DNA of 64,000 nt from Pseudoxanthomonas mexicana (GCF_010093385.1 NZ_PDWV01000003.1:62001-126000); one strand, 5' to 3'. Shown: positions 46,632-55,852, numbered from the stretch's first letter. Translations and numbers: made by a program. Notes: generated from the sequence alone by a model not told the origin.

Positions 46632-46949
46632 TCAGTACATCGGCTTGCCGTCGCTGTCGACCGTCACCGTGCAGATCTCCACGATGGTCCAGATGTACAT
46701 GGGAATCCACAGCAGCCAGCACGACAGCACGCTGACCAGGATCTGCACCAGGCCCTTCTGGTTGTAGCCCGCATAGAAGTTGTGGATGCCCGGCAGGCCG
46801 ATCAGACCAAGCAGTGCCCCGAACAGGATGAAGCTGGTGCGGCTCTTCCCCTGCGCGACCACCTGCGGAAAGTGGCCCGTCGCCACGCCACAGTGCGGGC
46901 ACACGACCGCCTCGTCGACCAGTTGCTGGCCGCATTGCTTGCAGAACAT
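46632..46949 (-). CDS. TM2-domain protein with N-terminal zinc ribbon
   Basis: A 105-residue protein. The zinc ribbon MFCKQCGQQLVDEAVVCPHCG is followed by two hydrophobic helices with the TM2 pattern (FGALLGLIGLPGIHNFYAGY, then QILVSVLSCWLLWIPMYIWTIVEI). TM2 proteins are widespread and poorly characterised. It is upstream of the DUF6265 gene on the same strand. Confidence 0.85.
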   Translation of the reverse strand: MFCKQCGQQLVDEAVVCPHCGVATGHFPQVVAQGKSRTSFILFGALLGLIGLPGIHNFYAGYNQKGLVQILVSVLSCWLLWIPMYIWTIVEICTVTVDSDGKPMY

Positions 46950-47022
46950 TCCGACATCCCCCGGTGAATGGCCCGCACGTTAGCAGGCCGAAGCAGGCGA
47001 ATCCACGTCCGTACGGAGTCCC

Positions 47023-47157
47023 GTAGGAGCGACGTCAGTCGCGACCGCATGTCGTCGGCCACGCATATCCTTGGTCAAGCCGGGCGCGGCAGGACGATGC
47101 GCTGTCTGCGAGATCCCGACATGGCTGGCGTGCGGTCGCGACTGACGTCGCTCCCAC
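47023..47157. repeat. GTAG-headed long inverted repeat upstream of the TM2 gene
   Basis: A 27-base arm from GTAGGAGCGACGTCAGTCGC (47023-47049) pairs with an inverted copy at 47131-47157 with one mismatch (its head reads GTGG instead of GTAG). They are separated by about 80 bases. The arms are almost the same as the unit at 8128, so the two loci share a subfamily. Confidence 0.88.
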
Positions 47158-47167
47158 AGCGATAACA

Positions 47168-47554
47168 CTATTGCTCGTAAAGCTCCAGCGGCAGGTCGTC
47201 CGGGTCGGCGAAGAAGGTGAAACGCCGGCCGGTGTACTCGTCCACGCGAACCGGCTCCGTAGCCACCTTCTGTGCGTGCAGGTGGGCGACGGCGGCGTCG
47301 AGATCGGCCACGCGCAGGGCGAGGTGGCGCAGTCCGCAGGCTTCGGGGCGCGAGACGCGCGGTGGCGGCGCCGGGAACGAGAACAGCTCGACCTGCGTGC
47401 CGTCCGGCAACGCGAGGTCCAGCTTCCAGGAATCGCGTTCCGCGCGATAGTGCTCGGCGACCACACGCAGGCCGAGCACCTCGGTGTAGAAGTGTTTCGA
47501 CCGCGCATAGTCCGACGCGATGATCGCGACGTGGTGCAGGCCCTCGATCCGCAT
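47168..47554 (-). CDS. VOC (glyoxalase I-like) family protein
   Basis: A 128-residue vicinal-oxygen-chelate protein. Two beta-alpha-beta-beta-beta modules are seen: RIEGLHHVAIIASDYARSKHFYTEVLGLRVV and ACGLRHLALRVADLDAAVAHL, with metal-ligand candidates His7, Glu in QVELFSF, His in LRHLAL, and Glu in PLELYEQ. It is probably a lactoylglutathione-lyase-like enzyme (GloA2/YaeR type). The ATG is one base beyond the efflux pump stop, so it is the last gene of the marR-emr operon. Confidence 0.85.
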   Translation of the reverse strand: MRIEGLHHVAIIASDYARSKHFYTEVLGLRVVAEHYRAERDSWKLDLALPDGTQVELFSFPAPPPRVSRPEACGLRHLALRVADLDAAVAHLHAQKVATEPVRVDEYTGRRFTFFADPDDLPLELYEQ

Positions 47555-47555
47555 A

Positions 47556-49112
47556 TCAGTGCGCCGCGGCGGCGTCGGCGCCCGCGTTGCCGCCGGACGG
47601 CGCCTTGCCACCCCGCATCAGCAGCACCAGCGGCATCGACACCAGCGTGAGCAGCATCATCAGCTTGAAGTCGTTGAGGTAGCCGATGGCCGCCGCCTGC
47701 CGGTTAACCTCGGCGTTGATCAGGGCCACGCCGGTGGCGGTGGACGGATTCATCGCCGCCGGCAGCAGCGTGGTCTCCGCGCCGAAGGCCGGGATGCGCG
47801 CGCCGATCTCGGCATGGTTCACCTGCATGGCGCGCGACAGCATTGTCATCACCACCGAGATGCCCACCGATGAACCGATGTTGCGCACCAGGCTGAAAAG
47901 GCCCGCCGCCTCGGTGCGCTGGTGCGGCTCCAGCGTGGCATAGGCGACCGTCGAGATCGGTACGAACACCAGGCCCAGGCCCATGCCCTGGATGACACCG
48001 AGCCAGATGATGGCGTGCATCGACGCATTCGGCCCGAACTGGGTCATGCCGTGCAGCGAGAACACCATCAACCCCATGCCGACCAGGATCGGCCAGCGCG
48101 CGTCGATGCGACCCAGCAGGCGGCCGACCACCATCATGCTGAACATCGTGCCCACGCCGCGCGGCGCCAGCACCAGGCCGATGGTCAGCACCGGATAGTT
48201 CATCAGCGTGCTCAGGTACGGCGGCAGCAGCGCCAGCGTGGCGAACAGCACGATGCCCACGACGAAGATCAGTGCACAGCCGACCGCGAAGTTCGCGTTC
48301 TTCAGCAGGCCCAGGTCGAGCAGCGCGCTGTCGCGCTTGCGCCACCACCACAGGCCGTAGGTGTACAGCGCCAGGAATGCGAGCGCGGCCTCGATCTGGA
48401 TCTCGACGCTGCCGAACCAGTCCTCGCCCTGCCCGCGATCGAGGAACAGCTGCAACGCCCCGATACCCAGCGCCAACAGGCCCAGGCCGATGCCATCCAG
48501 CTTCCGTTCCTGCAGCACGTCCTTCTTCACGCTGGCCATGATGCCGACCAGCGCCAGGATGCCGATGGGCAGGTTGATCAGGAACACCCAGTGCCAGCTG
48601 TAGTTCTGGGTCAGGAAGCCACCCAGCGGCGGCCCGAGGATGGGCCCGACCATGATGCCCATGCCCCACATCGCCATCGCCGCGCCGTGCTTCTCCTTCG
48701 GGAAGGCATCGAGCAGCAGCGACTGCGAGATCGGCACCAGCGACGCGCCGAACACGCCCTGCAGGATGCGGAACAGCACCATCTCGCCGATGCCGGTGGC
48801 GATGCCGCACAGCAGCGAGGCCACGGTGAAACCGCTGACCGCGATGATCAGCAGGCGGCGGCGGCCCAGCCGGCCGGCCAGCCAGCCGGTGACCGGCGTC
48901 AGGATCGCGGCGGCGACGATGTAGCTGGTCAGCACCCACGACACCTGGTCCTGGGTGGCCGACAGCGAGCCCTGCATGTCCGGCAGCGCGACGTTGGCGA
49001 TGGTGGTGTCCAGCGCCTGCATCAGCGTGGCCAGCATCACCGAGCCGACCAGCAGCGTGCGCTTGCCGGTGTCGTCCTGCGCGGTAGCCGCGGCAGCGGT
49101 GGAAGTGCTCAT
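47556..49112 (-). CDS. emrB: DHA2-family MFS multidrug efflux transporter (EmrB type)
   Basis: A 518-residue inner-membrane transporter with about fourteen helices. DHA2 signatures: LDTTIANVALPDMQGSLSAT near the first helix, AGRLGRRRLLIIAVSGF, GVFGASLVPISQSLLLDAFP, and GPILGPPLGGFLTQNYSWHWVFLINLP. The start is at MSTSTAAAAT (49112). It normally works with an EmrA adaptor; the adaptor gene just upstream is frameshifted here. Control is presumably by the MarR-type gene at the operon head. Confidence 0.94.
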   Translation of the reverse strand: MSTSTAAAATAQDDTGKRTLLVGSVMLATLMQALDTTIANVALPDMQGSLSATQDQVSWVLTSYIVAAAILTPVTGWLAGRLGRRRLLIIAVSGFTVASLLCGIATGIGEMVLFRILQGVFGASLVPISQSLLLDAFPKEKHGAAMAMWGMGIMVGPILGPPLGGFLTQNYSWHWVFLINLPIGILALVGIMASVKKDVLQERKLDGIGLGLLALGIGALQLFLDRGQGEDWFGSVEIQIEAALAFLALYTYGLWWWRKRDSALLDLGLLKNANFAVGCALIFVVGIVLFATLALLPPYLSTLMNYPVLTIGLVLAPRGVGTMFSMMVVGRLLGRIDARWPILVGMGLMVFSLHGMTQFGPNASMHAIIWLGVIQGMGLGLVFVPISTVAYATLEPHQRTEAAGLFSLVRNIGSSVGISVVMTMLSRAMQVNHAEIGARIPAFGAETTLLPAAMNPSTATGVALINAEVNRQAAAIGYLNDFKLMMLLTLVSMPLVLLMRGGKAPSGGNAGADAAAAH

Positions 49113-49253
49113 GGAGAAGTCCGGGAGGGATCGGCGCACATGACGTGCGGCGATCCAGAGGTCACCCGGGGCGCGGCGTCAGCGGGGCCGGGCCCCACCA
49201 CAGTGCCCTCGCCCGCATCCGCGCACGCCCGGGATGACATGGAAACCAATGCC

Positions 49254-50344
49254 TCAGCGTGCCGCGGTGGCGCGGCTGGTGGCCGTATCGCGGTCGCGCA
49301 GCTCGACGTGCACGTCGGCGCTCATGCCGGCGCGCAGCTGCGGCGCATCGGCGGCAGCACTGTCGAGCTCGAGGCGCACCGGGATGCGCTGGACGATCTT
49401 CACCCAGTTGCCGGTGGCATTCTGCGGCGGCAGCACGCTGAACTCGGCACCGGAAGCGGGCGCGATGGAGGCCACGTGCGCCTTCCACTTCACGCCCGGA
49501 TAGCTGTCCACTTCGATCGTCGCGGGCTGGCCGACCTTCATCTTCTCCAGCTCGGTTTCCTTGAAGTTGGCTTCCACCCAGATCGGCGAGGTGGCCACCA
49601 GCGGCATCGCCGTCTGGCCGACGTTGATGTATTCGCCCACCTGCAGGTCGTGCAGGCCGACGATGCCGTCCACCGGCGCGCGCACTTCGGCGTGCGCCAG
49701 GTCGAGCTTCGCCTTGGCGAGCATGGCGGCCGCGGCGCGGTACTCCGGCAGGTCCTGCGTGGGCGTGCCCGGGCTGCCGCTCAGCGACGCGGTGGCCTCG
49801 GACTGCGTTGCGATGGCGTCGGCCAGGTCGGTGCGGGCTTCGGCGACGGCATGACGCGCGTCGTCCAGCATCTTGCGCGAGACCAGCTGCTGGCCGGCGA
49901 GCTGCTGCATGCGCTGCAGGTCGCGCTGCGCCCACGTCAGCGTTTCGCGTGCGGCCTGGATCGAGGTGCCCGTGCCAACCCCTTGGCGCGGCTGGCGCTG
50001 GCGGAGTTCGCCATGCGCGCGACCAGCGCTTCGTTCTGCGCGACGGCGATCGTCAGCGGATCGGCATCGATGCGGAACAGCAGGTCGCCCTTCTTCACCG
50101 GCTGGTTCTGCTGCACGGCGACTTCGACCACGCGCCCGCCGACCTGCGGGGCGATCAGGATGCGCTCTGCCTTGATATAGGCATTGTCGGTGCTCACTTC
50201 GCGCTGCGAGGCGATGTATTCCCAGCCGAACAAGCCGGCCACGGCGAGCGGGCCGGCGACCCACAGCCACACGGGGACCCGGCGGCGCTTGGGAACGGGA
50301 ACCTGTGCCGCCTTTTCCGCGGCTTCGTTGATCTTGCTGGTCAT
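49254..50344 (-). pseudogene. emrA: EmrA/HlyD-type efflux adaptor, disrupted by a -1 frameshift
   Basis: From the ATG at 50344 one frame encodes the N-terminal anchor and first lipoyl half (WLWVAGPLAVAGLFGWEYIA, REVSTDNAYIKAERILIAPQ, VVEVAVQQNQPVKKGDLLFRID) and then runs out of family similarity. At a run of four C (49979-49982; G on the coding strand) similarity switches to the adjacent frame, which holds the coiled coil (AARETLTWAQRDLQRMQQL), second lipoyl half (VRAPVDGIVGLHDLQVGEYI) and beta-barrel to the stop at 49254. Five G instead of four would restore one frame of about 363 residues. It is either a real mutation or a sequencing error. Confidence 0.85.
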
Positions 50345-50352
50345 GGTGGAGG

Positions 50353-50826
50353 TCAGCTCTTGCGGAGGGAGGACTCGGCGCGGCTGGCGCGGTCGAGCCG
50401 GGAAAGGTTTTCGCGGATCTGGCCGAGCACCTTCAGGGTCGTCGCCAGCTCTTCGGCATCGACGCCGGCCAGGCAGTCCTCGCGCACGGAGACGGCGACG
50501 GCTTCGATGTCGTGCATCACCGCGTCGGATTGCGGCAGCAGGTGCAGGCGCCATACGCGGCGGTCGTCCGGATCGCTGCGGCGCTCGATGAAGCCGGCCT
50601 TCTGCAGGCGGTCCAGCACGCGGCCCACGGCGATGGGCTCCATGTCGAGCAGATCGGCCAGCTCGGACTGGGTGATGCCCTCGCTCTGGTGGATGCGCTT
50701 GAGCGCACGCCACTGCACGCGGGTCAGGCCCAGGTGCGCGGCACGCCGGTCGAACACGCGACCGAACAGCCGGCTCAGGTCCGCGATCAGGTAACCGATG
50801 GTGCTCTTGCCGTTTGTATGGCTCAT
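50353..50826 (-). CDS. MarR family transcriptional regulator (EmrR-like)
   Basis: A 157-residue winged-helix repressor: LGLTRVQWRALKRIHQSEGITQSELADLL, then VLDRLQKAGFIERRSDPDDRRVWRLHL (recognition helix and wing). MarR/EmrR proteins bind phenolic or drug ligands and release their operator. It lies eight bases ahead of emrA in the same direction, and a palindrome just upstream of its ATG is a likely self-operator, so it probably controls the whole marR-emrA-emrB-VOC operon. Confidence 0.93.
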   Translation of the reverse strand: MSHTNGKSTIGYLIADLSRLFGRVFDRRAAHLGLTRVQWRALKRIHQSEGITQSELADLLDMEPIAVGRVLDRLQKAGFIERRSDPDDRRVWRLHLLPQSDAVMHDIEAVAVSVREDCLAGVDAEELATTLKVLGQIRENLSRLDRASRAESSLRKS

Positions 50827-50829
50827 GGG

Positions 50830-50854
50830 TGCCTATGATATAGCTGCTTAGGCA
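50830..50854. promoter_or_regulatory. Candidate MarR operator overlapping the marR promoter
   Basis: TGCCTA (50830-50835) and TAGGCA (50849-50854) form a perfect six-base inverted repeat across 13 AT-rich bases. On the minus strand it lies three bases before the marR ATG and includes TATATCAT-like promoter bases. This is the usual placement for MarR autoregulation. Confidence 0.6.
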
Positions 50855-51053
50855 ATAATGTTTAACGCAGGGAATCCTGTTCAGCCGCGCTTTCGGCAAG
50901 GGCCCCGCCCGTAAGGTTGGACGGGCCGACCGCGAGGACCCAGCGACTCTCGTCCCCGGATCCGTAGGCATCCGGGTGCCCGCCTGCGCGGCAACGACGG
51001 CGTGCAGGAACGGATGCCACCCTGGATTCCGGATTCAGGCCACCGGAAACGAC

Positions 51054-51076
51054 GACGCCGGCACGAGGCCGGCGTC
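51054..51076 (-). terminator. Candidate terminator after fba
   Basis: GACGCCGGC and GCCGGCGTC form a perfect nine-pair stem with a five-base loop, 23 bases past the fba stop. On the minus strand GTCGTTTCC follows, a weak T-run. The 200 bases beyond, up to the MarR operator, hold no gene that I can see. Confidence 0.6.
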
Positions 51077-51099
51077 GCGATCACGCGGGGCGCGGAGGA

Positions 51100-52104
51100 T
51101 TACCCCTCCCACTTGCCCAGCGCCGCAAGGCCGTTCTCCTTGGCGCGCTCGTAAACCACGGCCTGGGCCTTGGCGAAATTGCCCACCAGGTCCTGCGACC
51201 ATAGCTTCAGCGCGGCCTGCTGCATGGCGCGGCCATAGGAGAAGCTCAGCGGCCACGGCAGGGTGCCCAGGCGGTTCATCGCATTGAGGTGCGCGGTGGA
51301 CTGCTCGTCGGTCTGGCCGCCGGACAGGAACACGATGCCCGGCAGGATCGCCGGCACGGTGCTCTTCAGGCACATGACGGTGGATTCGGCCACCTCGTCC
51401 ACGTCGGCCTGCTCGTCGCAGTCCTTGCCCGCGATGACCATCGAGGCCTTCAGGATGGTGCCTTCCAGCAGCACGTTCTGCTCGTACAGCGCGCCGAACA
51501 GCGAACGCAGCACGGCCTCGGTCACTTCGTAGCAGACCTCGATGTTGTGGTCGCCGTCCATCAGCACTTCCGGCTCCACCATCGGGACCAGGCCGCATTC
51601 CTGGCACAGCGCGGCATAGCGGGCCAGCGCATGCGCGTTGGCCTCGATGCAGGTGCCGGACGGGATGTCCTCGCCGATGGTGATGACCGCACGCCACTTG
51701 GCGAAGCGCGCACCCAGCTTGTAGTACTCCTTCAGGCGCTCGCGCAGGCCGTCCAGACCCTCGGTGACCACTTCGCCCGGGCAGCCGGCCAGCGGATGCG
51801 TGCCCTTGTCCACCTTGATGCCGGGGATGATGCCGTGGTCGCTCATGTACTTGGCGAACGGCACGCCATCCTTGGTGGACTGGCGGATGGTCTCGTCGAA
51901 CAGGATGGCGCCGGAGATGTAGTCGGACAGCTTGGGCGTGGTGAGCAGCAGCTCACGGTAGGCGCGACGGTTCTCTTCCGTGTTCTCGATGCCCACGCCC
52001 TGGAACCGCTTGGCGATGGTGGTGGTGGACTCGTCGATCGCGATGATGCCCTTGCCCGGGGCCACCATGGCCTGGGCGGTTTCGGCAAGCTGTTCGATGC
52101 TCAT
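51100..52104 (-). CDS. fba: Class I fructose-bisphosphate aldolase
   Basis: A 334-residue Schiff-base aldolase, related to the vertebrate-type class I enzymes: GKGIIAIDESTTTIAKRF, ILFDETIRQSTKDG, KWRAVITIGEDIPS, GTILKASMVIAGKDC (Schiff-base lysine), and the terminal FLSGGQTDEQSTAHLNAMN. It cleaves fructose 1,6-bisphosphate. No zinc-binding class II motifs are present. The start at 52104 has AGGAA upstream; the longer frame to 52194 is unlikely. It is downstream of pyk but with its own -10 candidate. Confidence 0.96.
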   Translation of the reverse strand: MSIEQLAETAQAMVAPGKGIIAIDESTTTIAKRFQGVGIENTEENRRAYRELLLTTPKLSDYISGAILFDETIRQSTKDGVPFAKYMSDHGIIPGIKVDKGTHPLAGCPGEVVTEGLDGLRERLKEYYKLGARFAKWRAVITIGEDIPSGTCIEANAHALARYAALCQECGLVPMVEPEVLMDGDHNIEVCYEVTEAVLRSLFGALYEQNVLLEGTILKASMVIAGKDCDEQADVDEVAESTVMCLKSTVPAILPGIVFLSGGQTDEQSTAHLNAMNRLGTLPWPLSFSYGRAMQQAALKLWSQDLVGNFAKAQAVVYERAKENGLAALGKWEG

Positions 52105-52139
52105 GGGGAGTTCCTGGAAAGGCGGCGGGAAAGATACCA

Positions 52140-52145
52140 ATTGTA
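52140..52145 (-). promoter_or_regulatory. Candidate -10 box (TACAAT) for fba
   Basis: TACAAT on the minus strand, 35 bases before the fba ATG, the same hexamer and spacing as before glyA. It lies in the 130-base pyk-fba spacer. Confidence 0.45.
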
Positions 52146-52234
52146 GCCCGCGCCGCGACGACAGCGGGCGGTCGCGACGATGGATGCGCCGCATCGCTCC
52201 CCCGACGGACGCGGGGCGCGCGCCGGGAAACCGG

Positions 52235-53704
52235 TTACAGCTCGCCCAGCCCCTCGGCCTTGCCCCGTTCGCCCATCTGCAGCAGGCGCAGCGTGTTGGT
52301 CGCGCCGTGCTTCTCCATATGGTCGCCGCTGGTGAAGATCACGCGGTCGCCCTCGGCCAGCAACGCGCGATCGTGCAGCACGCGCATCGCATCGCGGGCG
52401 GCCTCGCGCGGTGCCAGGCCGCGGCTGTCGAACGCGATGGGGAACACATCACGGATCATCGCCATCGTGCGGCGGGCGCCGTCGTGACGCGAGAACGCGT
52501 AGATCGGCGCGCTGGAGCGGAAGCGCGACAGGAAGCGCGCGGTGCCGCCGGATTCGGTCATCGCCACGATCGCGCGCACGCCGATGTGTTCGGACAGGAA
52601 CATGGTTGCCATCGCGATCGCCTGGTCGGCGCGCTCGAGGTTGCGCGGCGCCTTCTCGAAATCGGTGTCCATCTCGAACTGCTTCTCGGCGCCCAGGCAG
52701 ATGCGCGCCATCGCTTCCACCGCACGCACCGGGTAGCTGCCTGCCGCCGTTTCGGCCGACAACATCACGGCGTCGGTGCCGTCGATGACGGCGTTCGCCA
52801 CGTCCAGCACCTCGGCGCGGGTGGGAATCGGGCTGTCCACCATGGACTGCAGCATCTGGGTGGCGGTGATCACCACCTTGTTGCGCGCCAGCGACTCGCG
52901 GATGATCTTCTTCTGCAGGCCGGGCAGTTCGGCATCGCCGATCTCCACGCCCAGGTCGCCACGCGCCACCATCACCACGTCGCTGGCATCGACGATCTCG
53001 GCCAGGTTCTCGATGGCCTCGGTGCGCTCGATCTTCGATACCAGCGCGGCATCGCAGCCGTGCTGGCGCGCGATGCGGCGCGCCTCGTTCATGTCTTCGG
53101 CGTTGCGGCAGAACGACACGGCGATGAAGTCCACGCCGATGTTCTCGGCCACGTAGGCGATCAGTTCGCGGTCGCGCTCGGTCAGCGCACCCAATGACAG
53201 GCCGCCGCCCTGCTTGTTCAATCCCTTGCGATCGGACAGCACGCCATCGTTGAGCACCGTGCAGACGATGCGCTCGCCGTCGACCTGCACCACCTGCAGC
53301 TGCATCAGGCCGTCGTCCAGCAGCAGCACGTCGCCGGCGCCGACATCGCCCGGCAGGCCCAGATAGCTGACACCGACCTGATTGATGTCGCCCGGCGGCG
53401 CATCCGCACTCGCGACCAGATCGAAGCGGTCGCCCTTCTTCAGCACGATCTTGCCTTCAGCGAACCGCTCGATGCGGATCTTCGGGCCGGGCAGGTCGGC
53501 GAGGATGCCGACTTCCGCCCCCACGCGCTGCGCGGCCAGGCGTACGGCGGCGGCGCGCTTGGCCTGGCCGGAAGGATCGCCATGGGAAAAATTGAGGCGC
53601 ACCACGTTGACGCCTGCGCGGAACAGTTCCTCCAGCACACCGGGCGGGTCCGTCGCCGGTCCGAGGGTGGCGAGGATCTTGGTGCGGCGCTGGCGTTCTG
53701 TCAT
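52235..53704 (-). CDS. pyk: Pyruvate kinase
   Basis: A 489-residue enzyme making pyruvate and ATP from phosphoenolpyruvate. Motifs: RRTKILATLGPATD, VVRLNFSHGD, DLPGPKIRIERF, VSKIERTEAIENL (catalytic lysine), MVARGDLGVEIG, and TDAVMLSAETAAGSYPV. The C-terminal allosteric domain is present. The start at 53704 is family-consistent; the frame continues upstream without similarity. An AT-rich 267-base region precedes it. Confidence 0.97.
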   Translation of the reverse strand: MTERQRRTKILATLGPATDPPGVLEELFRAGVNVVRLNFSHGDPSGQAKRAAAVRLAAQRVGAEVGILADLPGPKIRIERFAEGKIVLKKGDRFDLVASADAPPGDINQVGVSYLGLPGDVGAGDVLLLDDGLMQLQVVQVDGERIVCTVLNDGVLSDRKGLNKQGGGLSLGALTERDRELIAYVAENIGVDFIAVSFCRNAEDMNEARRIARQHGCDAALVSKIERTEAIENLAEIVDASDVVMVARGDLGVEIGDAELPGLQKKIIRESLARNKVVITATQMLQSMVDSPIPTRAEVLDVANAVIDGTDAVMLSAETAAGSYPVRAVEAMARICLGAEKQFEMDTDFEKAPRNLERADQAIAMATMFLSEHIGVRAIVAMTESGGTARFLSRFRSSAPIYAFSRHDGARRTMAMIRDVFPIAFDSRGLAPREAARDAMRVLHDRALLAEGDRVIFTSGDHMEKHGATNTLRLLQMGERGKAEGLGEL

Positions 53705-53971
53705 GGTGCGGATTCCCTGTGATCGCGCAAACGCTACCACAGCGACCGGGTACCGCAATGGCTGATGATCGCGCTGTGCGCATGCTGTCCCGGGACACCG
53801 CTGCGTCCGCGCACGAAGCGCGATAAAAACGCTTGTTTTAAAGCCATTTTTCGCGATACGGCCACATCGCGCCACTGGTATTTTTTTGGTCTGAGCATCA
53901 CGACAGGATGCTGCGCGCGCACACCCGACTGCGCAAACGAAACCGATGAAACGCGCGTTTGATCTCGCGAT
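53705..53971. promoter_or_regulatory. AT-rich control region upstream of pyk
   Basis: This 267-base spacer has an AT-rich core (about 53820-53895) with runs such as GATAAAAACGCTTGTTTTAA and TATTTTTTTGG, in contrast with the GC-rich surroundings. Short open frames on both strands cross it but lack family features and ribosome sites. It probably holds the pyk promoter and regulator sites; none can be named. On the other side is the stop of the HAD gene. Confidence 0.45.
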
Positions 53972-54613
53972 TCAGCCGAACAGCGGCCCCAGTCGTGCAG
54001 GCGACATGACCCGATGATCCGCGCCCGCGTCGCGCAGCTCCTGCTCGCCGCCGAAACCCCACAGCACCCCGACGTTGCGCATGCCGTGATGGCGCGCGCC
54101 CTCTATGTCCATGCGGCGGTCGCCGATCATCCAGCAGGCATCCGGGCTCGCTCCCAGCCGGCGCAGCGCTTCGCCGATCAGGTCCGCCTTGTGGCTCAGG
54201 CGGCCGTCGATGGTGGCGCCGACGATCTCCTCGAAGCGGTGGCCGAACGGCAGGTGCGCGAGGATCCTGCGGGCATGCGGTTCGTTCTTCGGCGTGACCC
54301 CCGCGAGCCGGTACCCGTCCGCATGCAGCGCCTCGATGGCCTCGCCGATGCCGGCATAGACCTGGTGCTCGAGCCAGCCGTGCGACTCGAAGCGTTCCAG
54401 ATAGTGCTCGACGGTGGCTTCGACCCTGGCCGGATCGCCCAGCAGCGGCATGAAACTGGTGCGCAGCGACGGGCCGATCCAGCCCCGCAGTTCCTCCTCG
54501 GACGGGACCGGATGTTCCAGCTGCGTCAGCGCGTGCGCGATGCAGCGGGTGATGCCGACGGCCGAATCGATCAGCGTGCCGTCCAGATCGAAGAACAGCG
54601 TGGCGCGACTCAC
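53972..54613 (-). CDS. HAD family hydrolase (Gph-like phosphatase)
   Basis: A 213-residue HAD-superfamily phosphatase. Motif I is [12 protein letters not shown] (nucleophile Asp9, Asp11), motif [10 protein letters not shown], motif III lysine in [10 protein letters not shown], motif [15 protein letters not shown]. The helical cap resembles phosphoglycolate phosphatase. The GTG start overlaps the pgk stop by four bases (GTGA), so it is translated from the pgk mRNA; a repair or glycolytic side-product role is plausible but unproven. Confidence 0.9.
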   Translation of the reverse strand: MSRATLFFDLDGTLIDSAVGITRCIAHALTQLEHPVPSEEELRGWIGPSLRTSFMPLLGDPARVEATVEHYLERFESHGWLEHQVYAGIGEAIEALHADGYRLAGVTPKNEPHARRILAHLPFGHRFEEIVGATIDGRLSHKADLIGEALRRLGASPDACWMIGDRRMDIEGARHHGMRNVGVLWGFGGEQELRDAGADHRVMSPARLGPLFG

Positions 54614-55785
54614 GCGCCGCGGGCTTCCAGTGCCGCGACGGCCGGCAGCGTCTTGCCTTCCAGGAACTCCAGGAACGCGCCGCCGCCGGTGGAGATGTAG
54701 CTGACGTCGCCGGCGATGCCGTACTTGTCCACCGCGGCCAGCGTGTCGCCGCCGCCGGCGATGGAGAACGCCTTCGACTGCGCGAAGGCATGCGCCAGCG
54801 TCTCGGTGCCCTTGCCGAAGGCGTCGAACTCGAACACGCCCACGGGCCCGTTCCACACCACCGTGCCGGCCGACCTGATCAGGTCGGCATAGCGCTTTGC
54901 GGTCTGCGGACCGATGTCGAGGATCAGTTCGTCGTCCGCGACGGCATCGACGGCCTTCACCGTCGCCGGGGCATCGGCGGCGAACGCGGTGGCGACCACG
55001 ACATCGGTCGGCAGCGGGATCTCGGCGCCGCGCGCCCTGGCATCGGCATCGATCTTCTTCGCCGTATCCACCAGGTCGGCCTCGTACAGCGACTTGCCCA
55101 CGGCGTGCCCTTCGGCAGCGATGAAGGTATTGGCGATGCCGCCACCGACGATCAGCTGGTCGACCTTGCCCACCAGGCTGGTCAGCAGTTCGAGCTTGGT
55201 GGAGACCTTGCTGCCAGCCACGATGGCCAGCAGTGGGCGCGCCGGATTGGCCAGCGCCTTGTCCAGCGCATCCAGTTCGGCCATCAGCAGCGGGCCACCG
55301 GCCGCCACGGCGGCGAAGCGGATCACGCCATGCGTGGAGGCCTGCGCGCGGTGAGCCGTGCCGAACGCATCCATGACGAACACATCGCACAGCGCGGCGT
55401 ACTTCTTCGACAGGGCTTCGTCGTCCTTGCCCTCGCCGACGTTCATGCGGCAGTTCTCGAGCAGCACCACCTGGCCCGGCTGCACGGCCACGCCATCCAC
55501 CCAGTCCTTCACCAGCGGCACGTCCACGCCGAGCAGCTCGGACAGGCGCGCGGCGACCGGCGCCCGCGAATCGGCCTCGCTCCACACGCCCTCCTTCGGC
55601 CGGCCGAGGTGCGAGGTGACCATCACGGCCGCGCCCTTCTGCAACGCCAGCTTCAGCGTGGGCAGCGAGGCGGTGATGCGCTGCTCGGAGGTGATGCGGC
55701 CGCCCTCGATCGGCACGTTCAGATCCTGGCGGATCAGCACGCGCTTGCCGGTGAGGTCGAGATCGGTCATGCGGACGATGGGCAT
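54610..55785 (-). CDS. pgk: Phosphoglycerate kinase
   Basis: A 391-residue enzyme transferring phosphate from 1,3-bisphosphoglycerate to ADP. Motifs: [53 protein letters not shown], and the C-terminal nucleotide site [15 protein letters not shown] with [13 protein letters not shown]. Slightly shorter than some bacterial forms. It precedes a HAD phosphatase. A GACAAT -10-like box lies about 31 bases upstream (55816-55821), so it may have its own promoter. Confidence 0.97.
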   Translation of the reverse strand: MPIVRMTDLDLTGKRVLIRQDLNVPIEGGRITSEQRITASLPTLKLALQKGAAVMVTSHLGRPKEGVWSEADSRAPVAARLSELLGVDVPLVKDWVDGVAVQPGQVVLLENCRMNVGEGKDDEALSKKYAALCDVFVMDAFGTAHRAQASTHGVIRFAAVAAGGPLLMAELDALDKALANPARPLLAIVAGSKVSTKLELLTSLVGKVDQLIVGGGIANTFIAAEGHAVGKSLYEADLVDTAKKIDADARARGAEIPLPTDVVVATAFAADAPATVKAVDAVADDELILDIGPQTAKRYADLIRSAGTVVWNGPVGVFEFDAFGKGTETLAHAFAQSKAFSIAGGGDTLAAVDKYGIAGDVSYISTGGGAFLEFLEGKTLPAVAALEARGA

Positions 55786-55852
55786 GGGAGGTCCTGGGCG
55801 GCGGAAAAGACCGCCATTGTCCCGCCTGCCCTCCCCTGCCGCAAACGAGCGG

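Noticed and set aside
49979-49982. Programmed -1 ribosomal frameshifting in emrA
   Set aside because: The site lacks a standard slippery heptamer and an obvious downstream pseudoknot, and adaptors of this family are not known to need it. A plain indel is simpler.
53734-53962. Two short open frames, one on each strand, in the AT-rich region before pyk
   Set aside because: No ribosome sites, odd composition, and they cross a likely promoter. Not supported as genes.
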